Source of the DNA: Alterluteimonas quercicellularis
GTDB lineage: Bacteria; Pseudomonadota; Gammaproteobacteria; Xanthomonadales; Xanthomonadaceae
NCBI RefSeq assembly: GCF_021191635.1
Contig: NZ_JAIWPR010000002.1
Coordinates: 1 to 64,000, forward strand
Direction of reading: 5' to 3'
DNA: 64,000 nucleotides
Below, one piece after another: positions 28,027-41,910 of the stretch. Made by a program: the position numbers and the translations under genes. The notes beneath the pieces are model-generated. The model worked only from the letters and a program-made list of their open reading frames with translations. It was not told the DNA's origin and did no database searches. Position 1 is the stretch's first letter; each line of letters begins with the position of its first letter.

Positions 28027-29013
28027 ATGAGCTGGCGTCCCTCGGCTGCGCCCGAGGCGCTGCGCCTGCGCGCGCGCCTCAACGCCGAGATCCGCGCCTT
28101 CTTCGCCGAGCGCGGCGTGCTGGAAGTGGAGACCCCGGTGCTGTCGCAGGCCGGCAACACCGAGCCCAACATCGCCTCGTTCTCGCTCGACTTCAGCGGC
28201 CACCGCGATGCCGGCGCCGCCCGCCGCTGGCTGCGCACCTCGCCCGAGTACCCGCTCAAGCGGTTGCTGGCCGCCGGGGTGGGCGACTGCTACGAACTGG
28301 GCCGCGTGTTCCGCGACGGCGAGGCGGGCGGGCGCCACAACCCCGAGTTCACGATGCTGGAGTGGTACCGGGTCGGCTGGGACCACCGCCGCCTGGCCGA
28401 GGAGTGCGTGCAGCTGGTGCAGGCCGCGCTGGGCCTGGTCGGACGCCGGGCGCGGCCGCGCATCACCAGCTATCGCAGCCTGTACCGCGACGCGCTGGGC
28501 ATCGACCCGATGCGCGCCGAGCCGGCCGCGCTGCACGAGGCGCTGGGCGACGTGGCGGTGGACGGGGCAGGGCTGTCGCGCGACGACTGGCTGGACCTGC
28601 TGATGACGCACCGCATCCAGCCCGGCTTCCCGCCGGACCAGCTGCTGGTACTGCACGACTACCCGGCCTCGCAGTGCATGCTGGCGCGGGTGCGCGCGGA
28701 CGATGGCGACGCCGAGGCGCCGGCGCCGGTGGCCGAGCGCTTCGAACTGTTCCTGGGCCCGCTGGAGCTGGCCAACGGCTACCACGAGCTGGCCGACGCC
28801 GGCGAGCAGCGCGCGCGTTTCGCCCGCGAACGGGCCGAACGCGCGCGGCGCGCGGCGCCCGTGCCGCCGGTGGACGAGCGGCTGCTCGACGCGCTCGCGC
28901 ACGGCCTGCCCGACTGCGCCGGCGTCGCGCTGGGCGTGGACCGGCTGCTGATGGCGATGCTGGGCGCCGCGCGCATCGGCGACGTCGTCGCCTTCGACTT
29001 CGCCCGTGCCTGA
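28027..29013 (+). CDS. epmA: Elongation factor P--(R)-beta-lysine ligase
   Basis: A 328-residue class II aminoacyl-tRNA-synthetase-like enzyme without an anticodon-binding domain, as in EpmA/GenX/PoxA. It attaches beta-lysine to a lysine of EF-P. Motif 2 is visible as GRVFRDGEAGGRHNPEFTMLEWY, and motif 3 as GVALGVDRLLMAML; TSPEYPLKRLLAAG precedes. It starts 34 bp after ligA and is probably read through from it. EF-P and EpmB are not in the window. Confidence 0.95.
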   Translation: MSWRPSAAPEALRLRARLNAEIRAFFAERGVLEVETPVLSQAGNTEPNIASFSLDFSGHRDAGAARRWLRTSPEYPLKRLLAAGVGDCYELGRVFRDGEAGGRHNPEFTMLEWYRVGWDHRRLAEECVQLVQAALGLVGRRARPRITSYRSLYRDALGIDPMRAEPAALHEALGDVAVDGAGLSRDDWLDLLMTHRIQPGFPPDQLLVLHDYPASQCMLARVRADDGDAEAPAPVAERFELFLGPLELANGYHELADAGEQRARFARERAERARRAAPVPPVDERLLDALAHGLPDCAGVALGVDRLLMAMLGAARIGDVVAFDFARA

Positions 29014-29106
29014 ACGACGCGGCGGTTCGTTCAGCCGCGTGTTGACGGCACGCGTCATCCGCAGCGTGTAGATTTGGGTCCGGGTTCGCAGACACGAGGG
29101 GAAGGC

Positions 29107-29613
29107 ATGTTGCGACGGGCCGTCATCGCGTTGGTCGCTCTGGCCTGCGGAGGCTGCGGGCTGACCGCGCGCCTGGGCTTCGGCGAGCGCCAGGCCGCCG
29201 CCGACGCGGACCGCGAGCCGCGGGTCTTCCGCTGCGAATCGCGCGACAACCGCCGCAACTACTGCCCCGCCGACACCCGCCGCGGCGTGCGCCTGTTGCA
29301 GCAGAACTCCTCGCACGACTGCATGCAGGGCAGCACCTGGGGCTACGACGACCGCGCGGTGTGGGTCGCGCGCGGCTGCAGCGCGGATTTCGTCGAGGGC
29401 CCGCTGGACCTGGCCGGGCGCGCACCGCCGCAGAAGGTGCGCTGCGAGTCGCGCGGCACCCGCACCACCCGCTGCAACGTGGTGGTCGCCGACAGCGTGA
29501 CCCTGACCCGCCAGCTGTCCGACACCCGCTGCGTGCAGCGCCAGAACTGGGGCTGGGACCGCGGCGGCATCTGGGTCAACGGCGGCTGCTCGGCGGAGTT
29601 CCTGGCGCGCTGA
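29107..29613 (+). CDS. DUF3011 domain exported protein
   Basis: A 168-residue exported protein with a short N-terminal signal containing Cys residues (ALACGGCG), compatible with a lipoprotein though the lipobox is not ideal. Two similar modules of about 60 residues follow, each with RCESR, a central Cys and a closing [13 protein letters not shown] type motif (GCSADF and GCSAEF). That is the DUF3011 pattern, a Cys-rich repeat of unknown function. TAGATT near 29067 is a possible -10 box. Confidence 0.85.
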   Translation: MLRRAVIALVALACGGCGLTARLGFGERQAAADADREPRVFRCESRDNRRNYCPADTRRGVRLLQQNSSHDCMQGSTWGYDDRAVWVARGCSADFVEGPLDLAGRAPPQKVRCESRGTRTTRCNVVVADSVTLTRQLSDTRCVQRQNWGWDRGGIWVNGGCSAEFLAR

Positions 29614-29645
29614 GCGACTGCGGCCGGCCGCGTAGAATAGGGTGG

Positions 29646-30719
<1,074 letters not shown>

Positions 30720-30731
30720 CCCGCGACGCCC

Positions 30732-30903
30732 GCAGGATCGCGCTCGCGCGCGATCGTCCTTGTAGGAGCGCGCTCGCGCGCGACCGGGCCAGGGGCCACC
30801 GGACTCGCGGCAGAAGAAGAACGCGTCCCCACGCGCGGACGCCGGCAAACGACAGCCTGCATCGCGTTCCCGGCGCCTGAAGAGGCGCGCTCGCGCGCCT
30901 ACG
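30732..30903. repeat. REP cluster sharing a long spacer with the left edge
   Basis: Two forward units (30732-30753 and 30762-30783) and an inverse variant (30882-30903, ending GCGCGCCTAC). The segment from 30762 on is homologous to 119-250: both have GCCACCGGACTC after the first unit, an ACGCGCGGACG box with CGGC and AACGAC soon after, and the same inverse variant at the end, with an extra stretch of about 20 bp here. The last unit contains the TAG stop of the neighbouring CPBP gene. Confidence 0.82.
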
Positions 30904-31717
30904 CGCCCGCCGCCGGATCGCGCGCGCGCCAGTCGAACCCCGCGTGGCGGATCCCGAACCAGACGCCCATCGCGGCGGAGGGCAGCAGCGCGAACGCCAC
31001 CACCTGCAGCGTCGCCAGGCCCTCCACCGCGAACTGCCCGTTGGCCGGCGCCAGCGCCTGCGCGACGCCCATCCAGGCCGCATGCACGCCGGCCGATGTC
31101 CACAGGCTGCCGGTCAGCGCGCGCACCGCGCCGAGGATCAGGGCGAAGCCGGGCAGGAACATCCATTGCGCCGCGCCCGTCATGGCCCCGGCCAGCCAGG
31201 CGAAGGCGCAGAAGGCCGCGGCCTGCAGCAGCACCGCCAGCCAGCGGGCGAAGCGCGCAGCGAGCCGCGACTGCAGCCAGCCGCGGAACAGCAGTTCCTC
31301 CGGGATCGCCTCCGACAGCAGCACCGCCGGCACCAGCCAGGCGAGCAGCCGCACCGCCTGGCCCGGGCCGGCCAGCGGCTCGATCCGCGCCCAGCCCAGC
31401 GCCAGGCACAGGGCGATGCCGGCCGCCGCCGGCAGCGTCCACAGCAGGGCGCCGCCGGCGAACGCGCGCAGGTCCTCGCGCCAGCGCGCGGCCATGCCGA
31501 GGCTGCGGCGGTCGCGGCCCTCGAGCCGGAGCGCCAGCGCGACCAGCGCGATCGCGGCCAGGCCGAGTGCGGCCGCCGCGCCGAGCCGGCCGGCGGGCTC
31601 GGCGCCGAGCGCGGCCGCCAGCATCCGGTAGCCGTGCCAGAGCGGCACCACGGACGCCAGGACGAGCAGGGCGGGCAGGCAGCGGCGGATCGCGCCCCCG
31701 CGGACGGTGCTGGACAT
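30899..31717 (-). CDS. CPBP (Abi) family intramembrane metalloprotease
   Basis: A 272-residue polytopic membrane protein with about eight hydrophobic helices. The CPBP signature EExxxR is present as EELLFRG, followed by the histidine motifs near GVHAAW. Family members (Rce1-like) cleave membrane or prenylated substrates, and in bacteria are linked to bacteriocin self-immunity and protein maturation. The substrate here is unknown. The TAG stop is provided by a variant REP unit at the 3' end. Confidence 0.88.
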   Translation of the reverse strand: MSSTVRGGAIRRCLPALLVLASVVPLWHGYRMLAAALGAEPAGRLGAAAALGLAAIALVALALRLEGRDRRSLGMAARWREDLRAFAGGALLWTLPAAAGIALCLALGWARIEPLAGPGQAVRLLAWLVPAVLLSEAIPEELLFRGWLQSRLAARFARWLAVLLQAAAFCAFAWLAGAMTGAAQWMFLPGFALILGAVRALTGSLWTSAGVHAAWMGVAQALAPANGQFAVEGLATLQVVAFALLPSAAMGVWFGIRHAGFDWRARDPAAGA

Positions 31718-31769
31718 CGACGGATCCCCTGCGGCGGGCGAAACCGACCGCGGCCCCGGCCCGCGCCGC

Positions 31770-32765
31770 TCAGCGGGCGAAGGCCGTTTCCTGGTCCTGC
31801 GCCTGCTGCGGCGACTGCTGGTCGAGCGCCTGCCGGTGCGCCTGGACCCGGGCGTCCCACTGCGCCTGCTGCTCGGGCGAGATCGCCACGCCGGGCAGGC
31901 CCCGCGCGGCGGCCGGCTGGGGCGAGGCGTCGCCGAAGCGCTCGTGCATGCCCGCGGCGCGCTGGGCGTCGATCACCGCCTCGATGTAGTGCAGGTCCAC
32001 GCGGTGCATCAGCATCTTGCCGGGGATCAGCCGCTGGCCGAACGACAGCGGGTCGGGGTCCGGCAGCTGGATCGTGTGTCCCGGCGCATCCGGCATCAGC
32101 CGGTTGATCAGGAAGGCGTCCTCCTGCAGGTGGGTCAGCACCTCGTTCTTGACCTGGTAGGCGCGGACCAGGCCCTCGCCGGCGTACTCCCTGGCGGCCG
32201 CCACGTCGATGCCCTCGCGCTCCAGGGTGCGGTCGTGCACGCCGGAGGCGTTGTAGGTGACCGCCGGGGTGTCGGTGACCATCGCCGAGGCCGCGGCCAG
32301 CCCGCCGCCCAGCGAGTGGCCGGTCAGCACGAGGTCGTCGCCGTAGGCGGCGCGGGCCTTGCGCGCGACTTCGAAGGCCTGCTCGTACTGGGCGCTGGTC
32401 AGGCCCAGGCCCTGGCGGAAGTTGTGCTTCCAGTCCTGGCCCTCGTTGGTGCCGGCCATGACCAGCGCGACCTGGCCGTTCTCGCCGCGGTAGAAGCCGG
32501 CGTCGAAGCCGTTGCGGTCGCTGCGCAGCAGCGCGGGGTCGATGCCGGCGGCGCGCAATTCGTCGTCGGGGATGCGCGACCAGCCCGCCGGCACGTCGTC
32601 GGGCGGCGGGAACGCCTGCCCGGCGCGGCGGGCGTCGGCGACGTCGTAGAGGTCCTGCACCAGTCCGGGAAACTGCACGTCCTCGGCCCGCGGCTCCGTT
32701 CCCCTCATCCGCTCCGAGAACGACCCGCCGCCGTCGTGAATCGCCTGTGCCTGGTTCCCTGCCAT
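31770..32765 (-). CDS. Lipase class 3-like alpha/beta hydrolase (putative effector)
   Basis: A 331-residue protein without signal peptide. The nucleophile elbow is GHSLGGG (Ser 151), preceded by a strand with VMAGTNEGQDW, as in class 3/DUF2974-type lipases. The C-terminal 40 residues are Gln-rich (EQQAQ, ALDQQSPQQAQDQ), reminiscent of the tails of Xanthomonadales type IV-secreted antibacterial effectors, although I cannot see the rest of that signal domain. A strong GAGGAG ribosome site precedes the ATG. It lies 62 bp downstream of an exported ankyrin protein, an effector/immunity-like layout in which a secreted phospholipase would be toxic in the periplasm. Confidence 0.8.
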   Translation of the reverse strand: MAGNQAQAIHDGGGSFSERMRGTEPRAEDVQFPGLVQDLYDVADARRAGQAFPPPDDVPAGWSRIPDDELRAAGIDPALLRSDRNGFDAGFYRGENGQVALVMAGTNEGQDWKHNFRQGLGLTSAQYEQAFEVARKARAAYGDDLVLTGHSLGGGLAAASAMVTDTPAVTYNASGVHDRTLEREGIDVAAAREYAGEGLVRAYQVKNEVLTHLQEDAFLINRLMPDAPGHTIQLPDPDPLSFGQRLIPGKMLMHRVDLHYIEAVIDAQRAAGMHERFGDASPQPAAARGLPGVAISPEQQAQWDARVQAHRQALDQQSPQQAQDQETAFAR

Positions 32766-32827
32766 CGTCTCGACTCCTCAGATCGTCAACGCTGTTCCGG
32801 CCCGCCGGTCGCCACTTCGACGGGTCG

Positions 32828-33577
32828 CTACTTGGACTCCACGGGCACCCCGTTGCGGGCGAGCCATTCGGTGACCTGGCGCCGGCCCTCCTTCCCCTGC
32901 TGGTTCATGATCCGCTCCGGCGTCATGTAGAAGTACGCCTGGAACGTGGCGCCCTGCGCGTTCTCCTGCCGCGGGTCCACGCCCGCCTCCAGCAGCCGCA
33001 GGATGGTGCCGGCGTGGTTGCCGGCCACGTGCAGCAGCGAGTTGCCGGTGCGGTCGGTCCGCCGCAGGTCGACGCCCGCACCGACCAGCAGGTCGATCTG
33101 CGGGCGGCGGTCGTTCTGCACGGCCCTGAAGATCGGCGTGCGGCGGGTGTCGGCGGCGGGGACGTCGACCGGCGCGCCGCGCTCGACCAGGATGGCCAGG
33201 TACTGCGGGTCCTCGATCGTCGCCGCCATATGGGCGACGGTCTCGTTGTCCATGCCGAACTGGGCCGGGTCGGCGCCGGCGTCGAGCAGGGCGCGGAACG
33301 CGCCCGGCTGCTGGTGCCAGATCGCCCACTCCAGCAGGGTGACGTTCTGGTCGCCGCGCGCGCTCAGGTCCGAACGCGGCGCCAGCTCGCGCACGCGCGC
33401 CTCGTCGCCGCGCCTGATCGCCTCGGCGAGCTCGGCCACCTCGGGCTGGGGGAAGACCTGGCTGATGTCCGTGGTGGTCACGCGTGTGGGCTCCTTTGCG
33501 CCAGTGGAGATGCCTGCCGAGGCGATGACGGCCATGCCGAGTGCCACGGCGCCGACGTGCCGGGTGGTCCTGTTCAA
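32828..33577 (-). CDS. Exported ankyrin-repeat protein (putative immunity protein)
   Basis: A 249-residue protein. The chosen start is TTG at 33577-33575 because a good GAGGAG site stands seven to ten bases upstream and it opens directly on a signal peptide ([21 protein letters not shown]); an ATG eleven codons further up (33610) lacks such a site. The mature part has about five ankyrin repeats ([57 protein letters not shown]). Ankyrin proteins serve as periplasmic inhibitors of secreted lipases in several systems, so immunity to the lipase encoded just downstream is inferred. Confidence 0.8.
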   Translation of the reverse strand: MNRTTRHVGAVALGMAVIASAGISTGAKEPTRVTTTDISQVFPQPEVAELAEAIRRGDEARVRELAPRSDLSARGDQNVTLLEWAIWHQQPGAFRALLDAGADPAQFGMDNETVAHMAATIEDPQYLAILVERGAPVDVPAADTRRTPIFRAVQNDRRPQIDLLVGAGVDLRRTDRTGNSLLHVAGNHAGTILRLLEAGVDPRQENAQGATFQAYFYMTPERIMNQQGKEGRRQVTEWLARNGVPVESK

Positions 33578-33948
33578 TTCGCGTCTCCTCGCAAGCGACC
33601 GGACCGACAAGCGGTACGGCCGGATCGTACGGTCGCAGCCTAGCAGCCTGAACGGGGCGAGTGAACGATCCGAATGTGACCGCGATTGCAGGCTCCGCGA
33701 CGCCGCGCGGGTTCCGGACGAACGGTCGCGGTGGCTGCGCGGGCTGCTGCGACGGGGGGCGCCCGGGGGCGCCGGCCGCGAGCTAAGTGGTTGTTTTTAC
33801 GCCGGATCGGTTTGGGATGAACGGGTCCGACGTGGTATGATTCCGCGTCTTTTCCCACGCGTTGCCGGCGGCCGGCGCGCGGGCCGCCCGGGGCCTCCCG
33901 GCGCGGCCGACCGTCCCGCGCCGCGCAGCCAGGATGCAAGCCCTCTCG
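33578..33948. other. Divergent intergenic region between ankyrin gene and gyrA
   Basis: No gene was found in these 371 bp. Apart from the gyrA promoter at 33812-33841 it contains an AT-richer patch (TTGTTTTTAC, about 33791-33800), unusual for this genome and possibly an UP-like element, and a GGTACGG/CGTACGG repeat near 33613-33632. Confidence 0.5.
33812..33841 (+). promoter_or_regulatory. gyrA promoter
   Basis: TTGGGA (33812-33817) and TATGAT (33836-33841) with 18-bp spacing give a good sigma-70 promoter about 100 bp upstream of the gyrA ATG. An AT-rich stretch precedes the -35 box. Confidence 0.7.
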
Positions 33949-36651
<2,703 letters not shown>

Positions 36652-36657
36652 CCGCCG

Positions 36658-37156
36658 GCGCGCTCCCATACGAGCCGCCGTTCGCATCGGGCCGCACCGG
36701 CCGTTGCCGCGGATTCCCGTAGGAGCGCGCTCGCGCGCGACCGGGCTCGCACCGCAATGCCTGTCGCGCGCCAGCGCGCTCCTACACGAGCCGCCGTTCG
36801 CATCGGGCCGCACCGGCCGTTGCCACGGATTCCCGTAGGAGCGCGCTCGCGCGCGACCGGGCTCGCACCGCGACGCCTGTCGCGCGCCAGCGCGCTCCTA
36901 CAGGAGTGGTCGTTCGCATCGGGCCGCACCGGCCGTTGCCGCGGATTCCCGTAGGAGCGCGCTCGCGCGCGACCGGGCTTTCGCCGCGACGTCTGTCGCG
37001 CGCCAGCGCGCTCCTACAGGAGCGGTCGTTCGCGTCGGGTCGCACTGGCCGTTGCCGCGGATTCCCGTAGGAGCGCGCTCGCGCGCGACCGGGCTTTCAC
37101 CGCGACGGCTGTCGCGCGCAAGCGCGCTCCTGCAGGAGCGGTCGTTCGCGCCGGGC
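36658..37156. repeat. Tandem array of 116-bp REP units (BIME array)
   Basis: Forward REP units start at 36719, 36835, 36951 and 37067, an exact 116-bp period. Each is followed by an inverse unit ending GCGCTCCTAC or a close variant, and by a conserved spacer (CGTTCGC, TCGGG, CCGTTGCC, GGATTCCC). Four full periods and a fifth partial spacer fill the space from the gyrA stop to the hmgL stop. Differences between copies are few, which suggests recent amplification. Confidence 0.95.
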
Positions 37157-38046
37157 CTAGCCCGGCGCGGTTGCGCGGCCGACGCGGCTGCCGGTCTCGC
37201 GGCCCAGGCGCGCGGCCAGCCAGCGGCCGGTCTCGGACAGCGCCGCCAGGTCCACGCCGGTGTCCAGGCCCAGGCCGTGCAGCATGTACACCGCGTCCTC
37301 GGTGGCGAGGTTGCCGCTGGCGCCGCGCGCGTAGGGGCAGCCGCCGGTGCCGGCGACCGCGGCGTCGACCACCCGCGCGCCCAGCTCCAGGCAGGCCAGC
37401 ACGTTGGCCAGCGCCTGCCCGTAGGTGTCGTGGAAATGCAGCGCGAGCGCCTGCACCGGCACCTCGGCGGCGACCGCGCGCAGCATCGCCGCCGCCCTGG
37501 CCGGCGTGCCCACGCCGATGGTGTCGCCCAGCGACACCTCGTAGCAGCCCATGTCGTGCAGGGCGCGGGCCACCCGCACCACGTCGGCCAGCGGCACCTC
37601 GCCCTGGTAGGGGCAGCCGAGCACGGTAGAGACGTAGCCGCGCACGCGTACGCCGTCGGCGCGGGCGCGCGCCATCACCGGCGCGAAGCGCTGCAGCGAC
37701 TCGTCGATGCCGGCGTTGATGTTGCGGCGGTTGAAGGCCTCGGAGGCGGCGGTGAACACCGCGATCTCCTCCACGCCCACCGCGCGCGCGCGCTCGTAGC
37801 CGGTCTCGTTGGGCACCAGCACCGGGTAGGCGATGCCCGGGCGGCGCGCGATGCCGGCGAACACCTCGGCGGCGTCGGCCAGCTGCGGCACCCATTTCGG
37901 GCTGACGAAGCTGGTGGCCTCGATGGTGCGCAGGCCGGTGCGGGAGAGCCGGTCGATCAGTTCGATCTTGACCGCGCTCGGTACGATCACCGACTCGTTC
38001 TGCAGCCCGTCGCGCGGCGAGACCTCGACGATGCGCACGGCGTCGG

Positions 38047-38050
<4 letters not shown>
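37157..38050 (-). CDS. Hydroxymethylglutaryl-CoA lyase
   Basis: A 297-residue TIM-barrel lyase splitting HMG-CoA into acetoacetate and acetyl-CoA, the last step of leucine degradation (LiuE type). EVSPRDGLQNE binds metal and acyl-CoA; the lid Cys lies in GTGGCPYARGASGN, the hallmark of HMG-CoA lyases; HFHDTYGQALAN gives the metal histidines. The start is GTG (38050-38048), overlapping the stop of the upstream mccA gene as GTGA, so the two are coupled. The 3' end borders the REP array. Confidence 0.95.
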
Positions 38051-40050
<2,000 letters not shown>

Positions 40051-40053
40051 CGG

Positions 40054-40854
40054 TCAGCCTTTCCCTTCGGAGCCGGGCGCCCAGGCGGGCGCGCGCTTGT
40101 CGAGGAAGGCGGACAGGCCCTCCTGGCCTTCTGCGGAGACCCGCAGCGCGGCGATGAGCGTGGCGTTGTCGTGGTCGCGGCGGTCGCGGTCGGGCTGCGC
40201 CAGCACCTCGCGCACCAGGCGCTTGGCGTCGGCGGCCGCGAACGGCCCGGCGCGGTCCAGCAGCGCGAGCTGGCGCGCGACCGCGGCGTCGAGGGCCTCG
40301 GCCGGCACCACCTCGTGCAGCAGTCCCATGGCCTGCGCCTGCGCGGCGTCGAAGACTTCCGCGGTGGCGAACCAGCGCCGCGCCTGGCGCGGGCCGATGG
40401 CGGCGAGCACGTAGGGCGAGATCACCGCCGGCAGCAGCCCCAGGCGGCTTTCGGTCAGGCCGAACTTCGCCTCCGGCACGCCGATGGCGATGTCGCAGCA
40501 GGCGACCAGCCCGACGCCGCCGCCGAAGGCCGCGCCGTGCACGCGGGCGATGGTGGGCCGGGGCAGTTCGTCCAGGGTGCGCATCAGGCGGGCGAGGGCG
40601 AGCGCGTCCTCGCGGTTCTCGGCCTCGCCGGCTGCGGCCATTGCGCGCATCCAGTTGAGGTCGGCGCCGGCCGAGAACGAGGCCCCGGCGCCCTCGATCA
40701 CCACCGCCCGCACCGCCGGATCGGCGCCCGCCTGCTCCAGCGCCGCGGTCAGCTCGGCGATCAGCGCCGCGTCGAAGGCGTTGTGCAGCTGCGGGCGGTC
40801 CAGGCGCAGGCGCAGCGCGGCGCCGTCGCGGAGGATCTGCAGGGAAGCGGTCAT
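40054..40854 (-). CDS. Enoyl-CoA hydratase family, probable methylglutaconyl-CoA hydratase
   Basis: A 266-residue crotonase-fold enzyme. Oxyanion-hole segments are visible (ASFSAGADLNWM and GAAFGGGVGLVACCDIAI), and the active-site loop has LTESRLGLLPAVISPYV. The gene order hydratase, mccA, hmgL is that of the Liu pathway, so hydration of 3-methylglutaconyl-CoA is likely (LiuC). The ATG at 40852-40854 starts directly at the fold. The stop is three bases before the mccA start, indicating one operon. Confidence 0.92.
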   Translation of the reverse strand: MTASLQILRDGAALRLRLDRPQLHNAFDAALIAELTAALEQAGADPAVRAVVIEGAGASFSAGADLNWMRAMAAAGEAENREDALALARLMRTLDELPRPTIARVHGAAFGGGVGLVACCDIAIGVPEAKFGLTESRLGLLPAVISPYVLAAIGPRQARRWFATAEVFDAAQAQAMGLLHEVVPAEALDAAVARQLALLDRAGPFAAADAKRLVREVLAQPDRDRRDHDNATLIAALRVSAEGQEGLSAFLDKRAPAWAPGSEGKG

Positions 40855-40954
40855 GCGCGCGGGACGTTCCGGCAGGAAGGCCGGCCATGATAGCGCCTCG
40901 TTCCGCGGCGCCCTTCGCGCATCCGGCCCGCCGCCGGTGCATCGGCGGCAGGCG

Positions 40955-40974
40955 TACAATGAGAACCATTCCCG
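40955..40974 (+). promoter_or_regulatory. efeO promoter with Fur-like box
   Basis: TACAAT (40955-40960) is a good -10 box. Overlapping it, 40956-40974 (AATGAGAACCATTCCC core) matches much of the Fur consensus (AATGATAATCATTATC core). An iron-responsive switch ahead of efeO-efeB fits, but no -35 box is obvious. Confidence 0.5.
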
Positions 40975-41015
40975 TTGCCGCCGAGCGGCCCCTGTCCTTC
41001 TCCGGAGTGCTCCCC

Positions 41016-41900
41016 ATGCCCCTGCGCCGCCGACTGCCCGCCCTGGGCGCCGTCGCCTCCCTGCTGCTGCTCTCCGCCTGCGCCCGCCCGCCCGAGGCGC
41101 CCGCGGCGGACGCCGGACCCGCCGCCGCCGAGGCCGCGCCGGCCGACGCGGCAGCGGCGCCCGGGTACCGCGCCCAGCTCGACGCCTACCACGCCTGGGT
41201 CCTGGCGCAGATCGAGCAGCTGGAGCGCGACACCGGCGCCTTCGTCGACGCGGTCAACAGCGGCGACCTGGACGCCGCGGCGCGGCTGTACGGCCCCTCG
41301 CGGCAGGCCTGGGAGCGCATCGAGCCCATCGCAGGCCTGTACCCGGAACTGGACCGGCGCATCGACGCCCGCGCCGACGACTTCAAGGAGGCCGAGGCCT
41401 CGACCGAGTTCGGCGGCTGGCACCGCCTGGAGTACGCGATCTTCTCCCAGCGCGACGTCGACGGCCTGGGGCCGGTGGCCGCGCGGCTGGTCGCCGACAC
41501 CCGCCGGCTGCACGACGAGGTCGCCGGCCTGCGCTTCGACGCCGCAACGGTGGTGGCCGGCGCCTCCGAGCTGATCGAGGAGGTGGCCGCCACCAAGGTC
41601 AGCGGCGAGGAGAACCGCTACGCCGGCACCGACCTGTGGGACATCCACGCCAATCTCGAAGGCTCGCGCCGGATCGTGGACCTGTTCCGCCAGGACATCG
41701 CCGCCGCCGAGCCGGCGCTGCTGGCCCAGGTCGATGCCGACTTCGCCCGCATCGACGCGCTGCTGGCCCCGTACCGCGAGGGCGGGGGCTGGACGCACTA
41801 CGAGCAGGTCGCGGCCGCCGACCGCAACGAACTGAAGGGCGCCAGCGCCGCGCTGGCCGAGTCGCTGTCGCGGCTGCGCGGCGCGCTGGGCCTGGGCTGA
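41016..41900 (+). CDS. efeO: EfeO-type M75 iron-binding lipoprotein
   Basis: A 294-residue periplasmic protein of the M75/imelysin-like EfeO family. The signal ends in lipobox LSAC (Cys 22), so it is membrane-anchored. The metal site HxxE is present as HRLE (136-139) in GWHRLEYAIF, and IHANLEGSR and a NELKG segment follow. It lacks the N-terminal cupredoxin domain of E. coli EfeO, making it EfeM-like. It probably delivers iron. It is followed after 10 bp by the EfeB-type peroxidase, and a Fur-like box precedes it. No efeU permease gene is adjacent. Confidence 0.9.
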   Translation: MPLRRRLPALGAVASLLLLSACARPPEAPAADAGPAAAEAAPADAAAAPGYRAQLDAYHAWVLAQIEQLERDTGAFVDAVNSGDLDAAARLYGPSRQAWERIEPIAGLYPELDRRIDARADDFKEAEASTEFGGWHRLEYAIFSQRDVDGLGPVAARLVADTRRLHDEVAGLRFDAATVVAGASELIEEVAATKVSGEENRYAGTDLWDIHANLEGSRRIVDLFRQDIAAAEPALLAQVDADFARIDALLAPYREGGGWTHYEQVAAADRNELKGASAALAESLSRLRGALGLG

Positions 41901-41910
41901 GGGCCGGCGC

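Noticed and set aside
36658-37156. Regularly spaced repeats that could suggest a CRISPR array
   Set aside because: The period is 116 bp, the spacers are themselves repeated and the units are REP palindromes. There are no cas genes.
40054-41015. A long minus-strand frame starting near 41017 that fuses the hydratase region to mccA and hmgL in another frame
   Set aside because: Only the C-terminal part (297 residues, from the GTG at 38050) encodes HMG-CoA lyase; the rest reads the mccA and hydratase genes out of frame.
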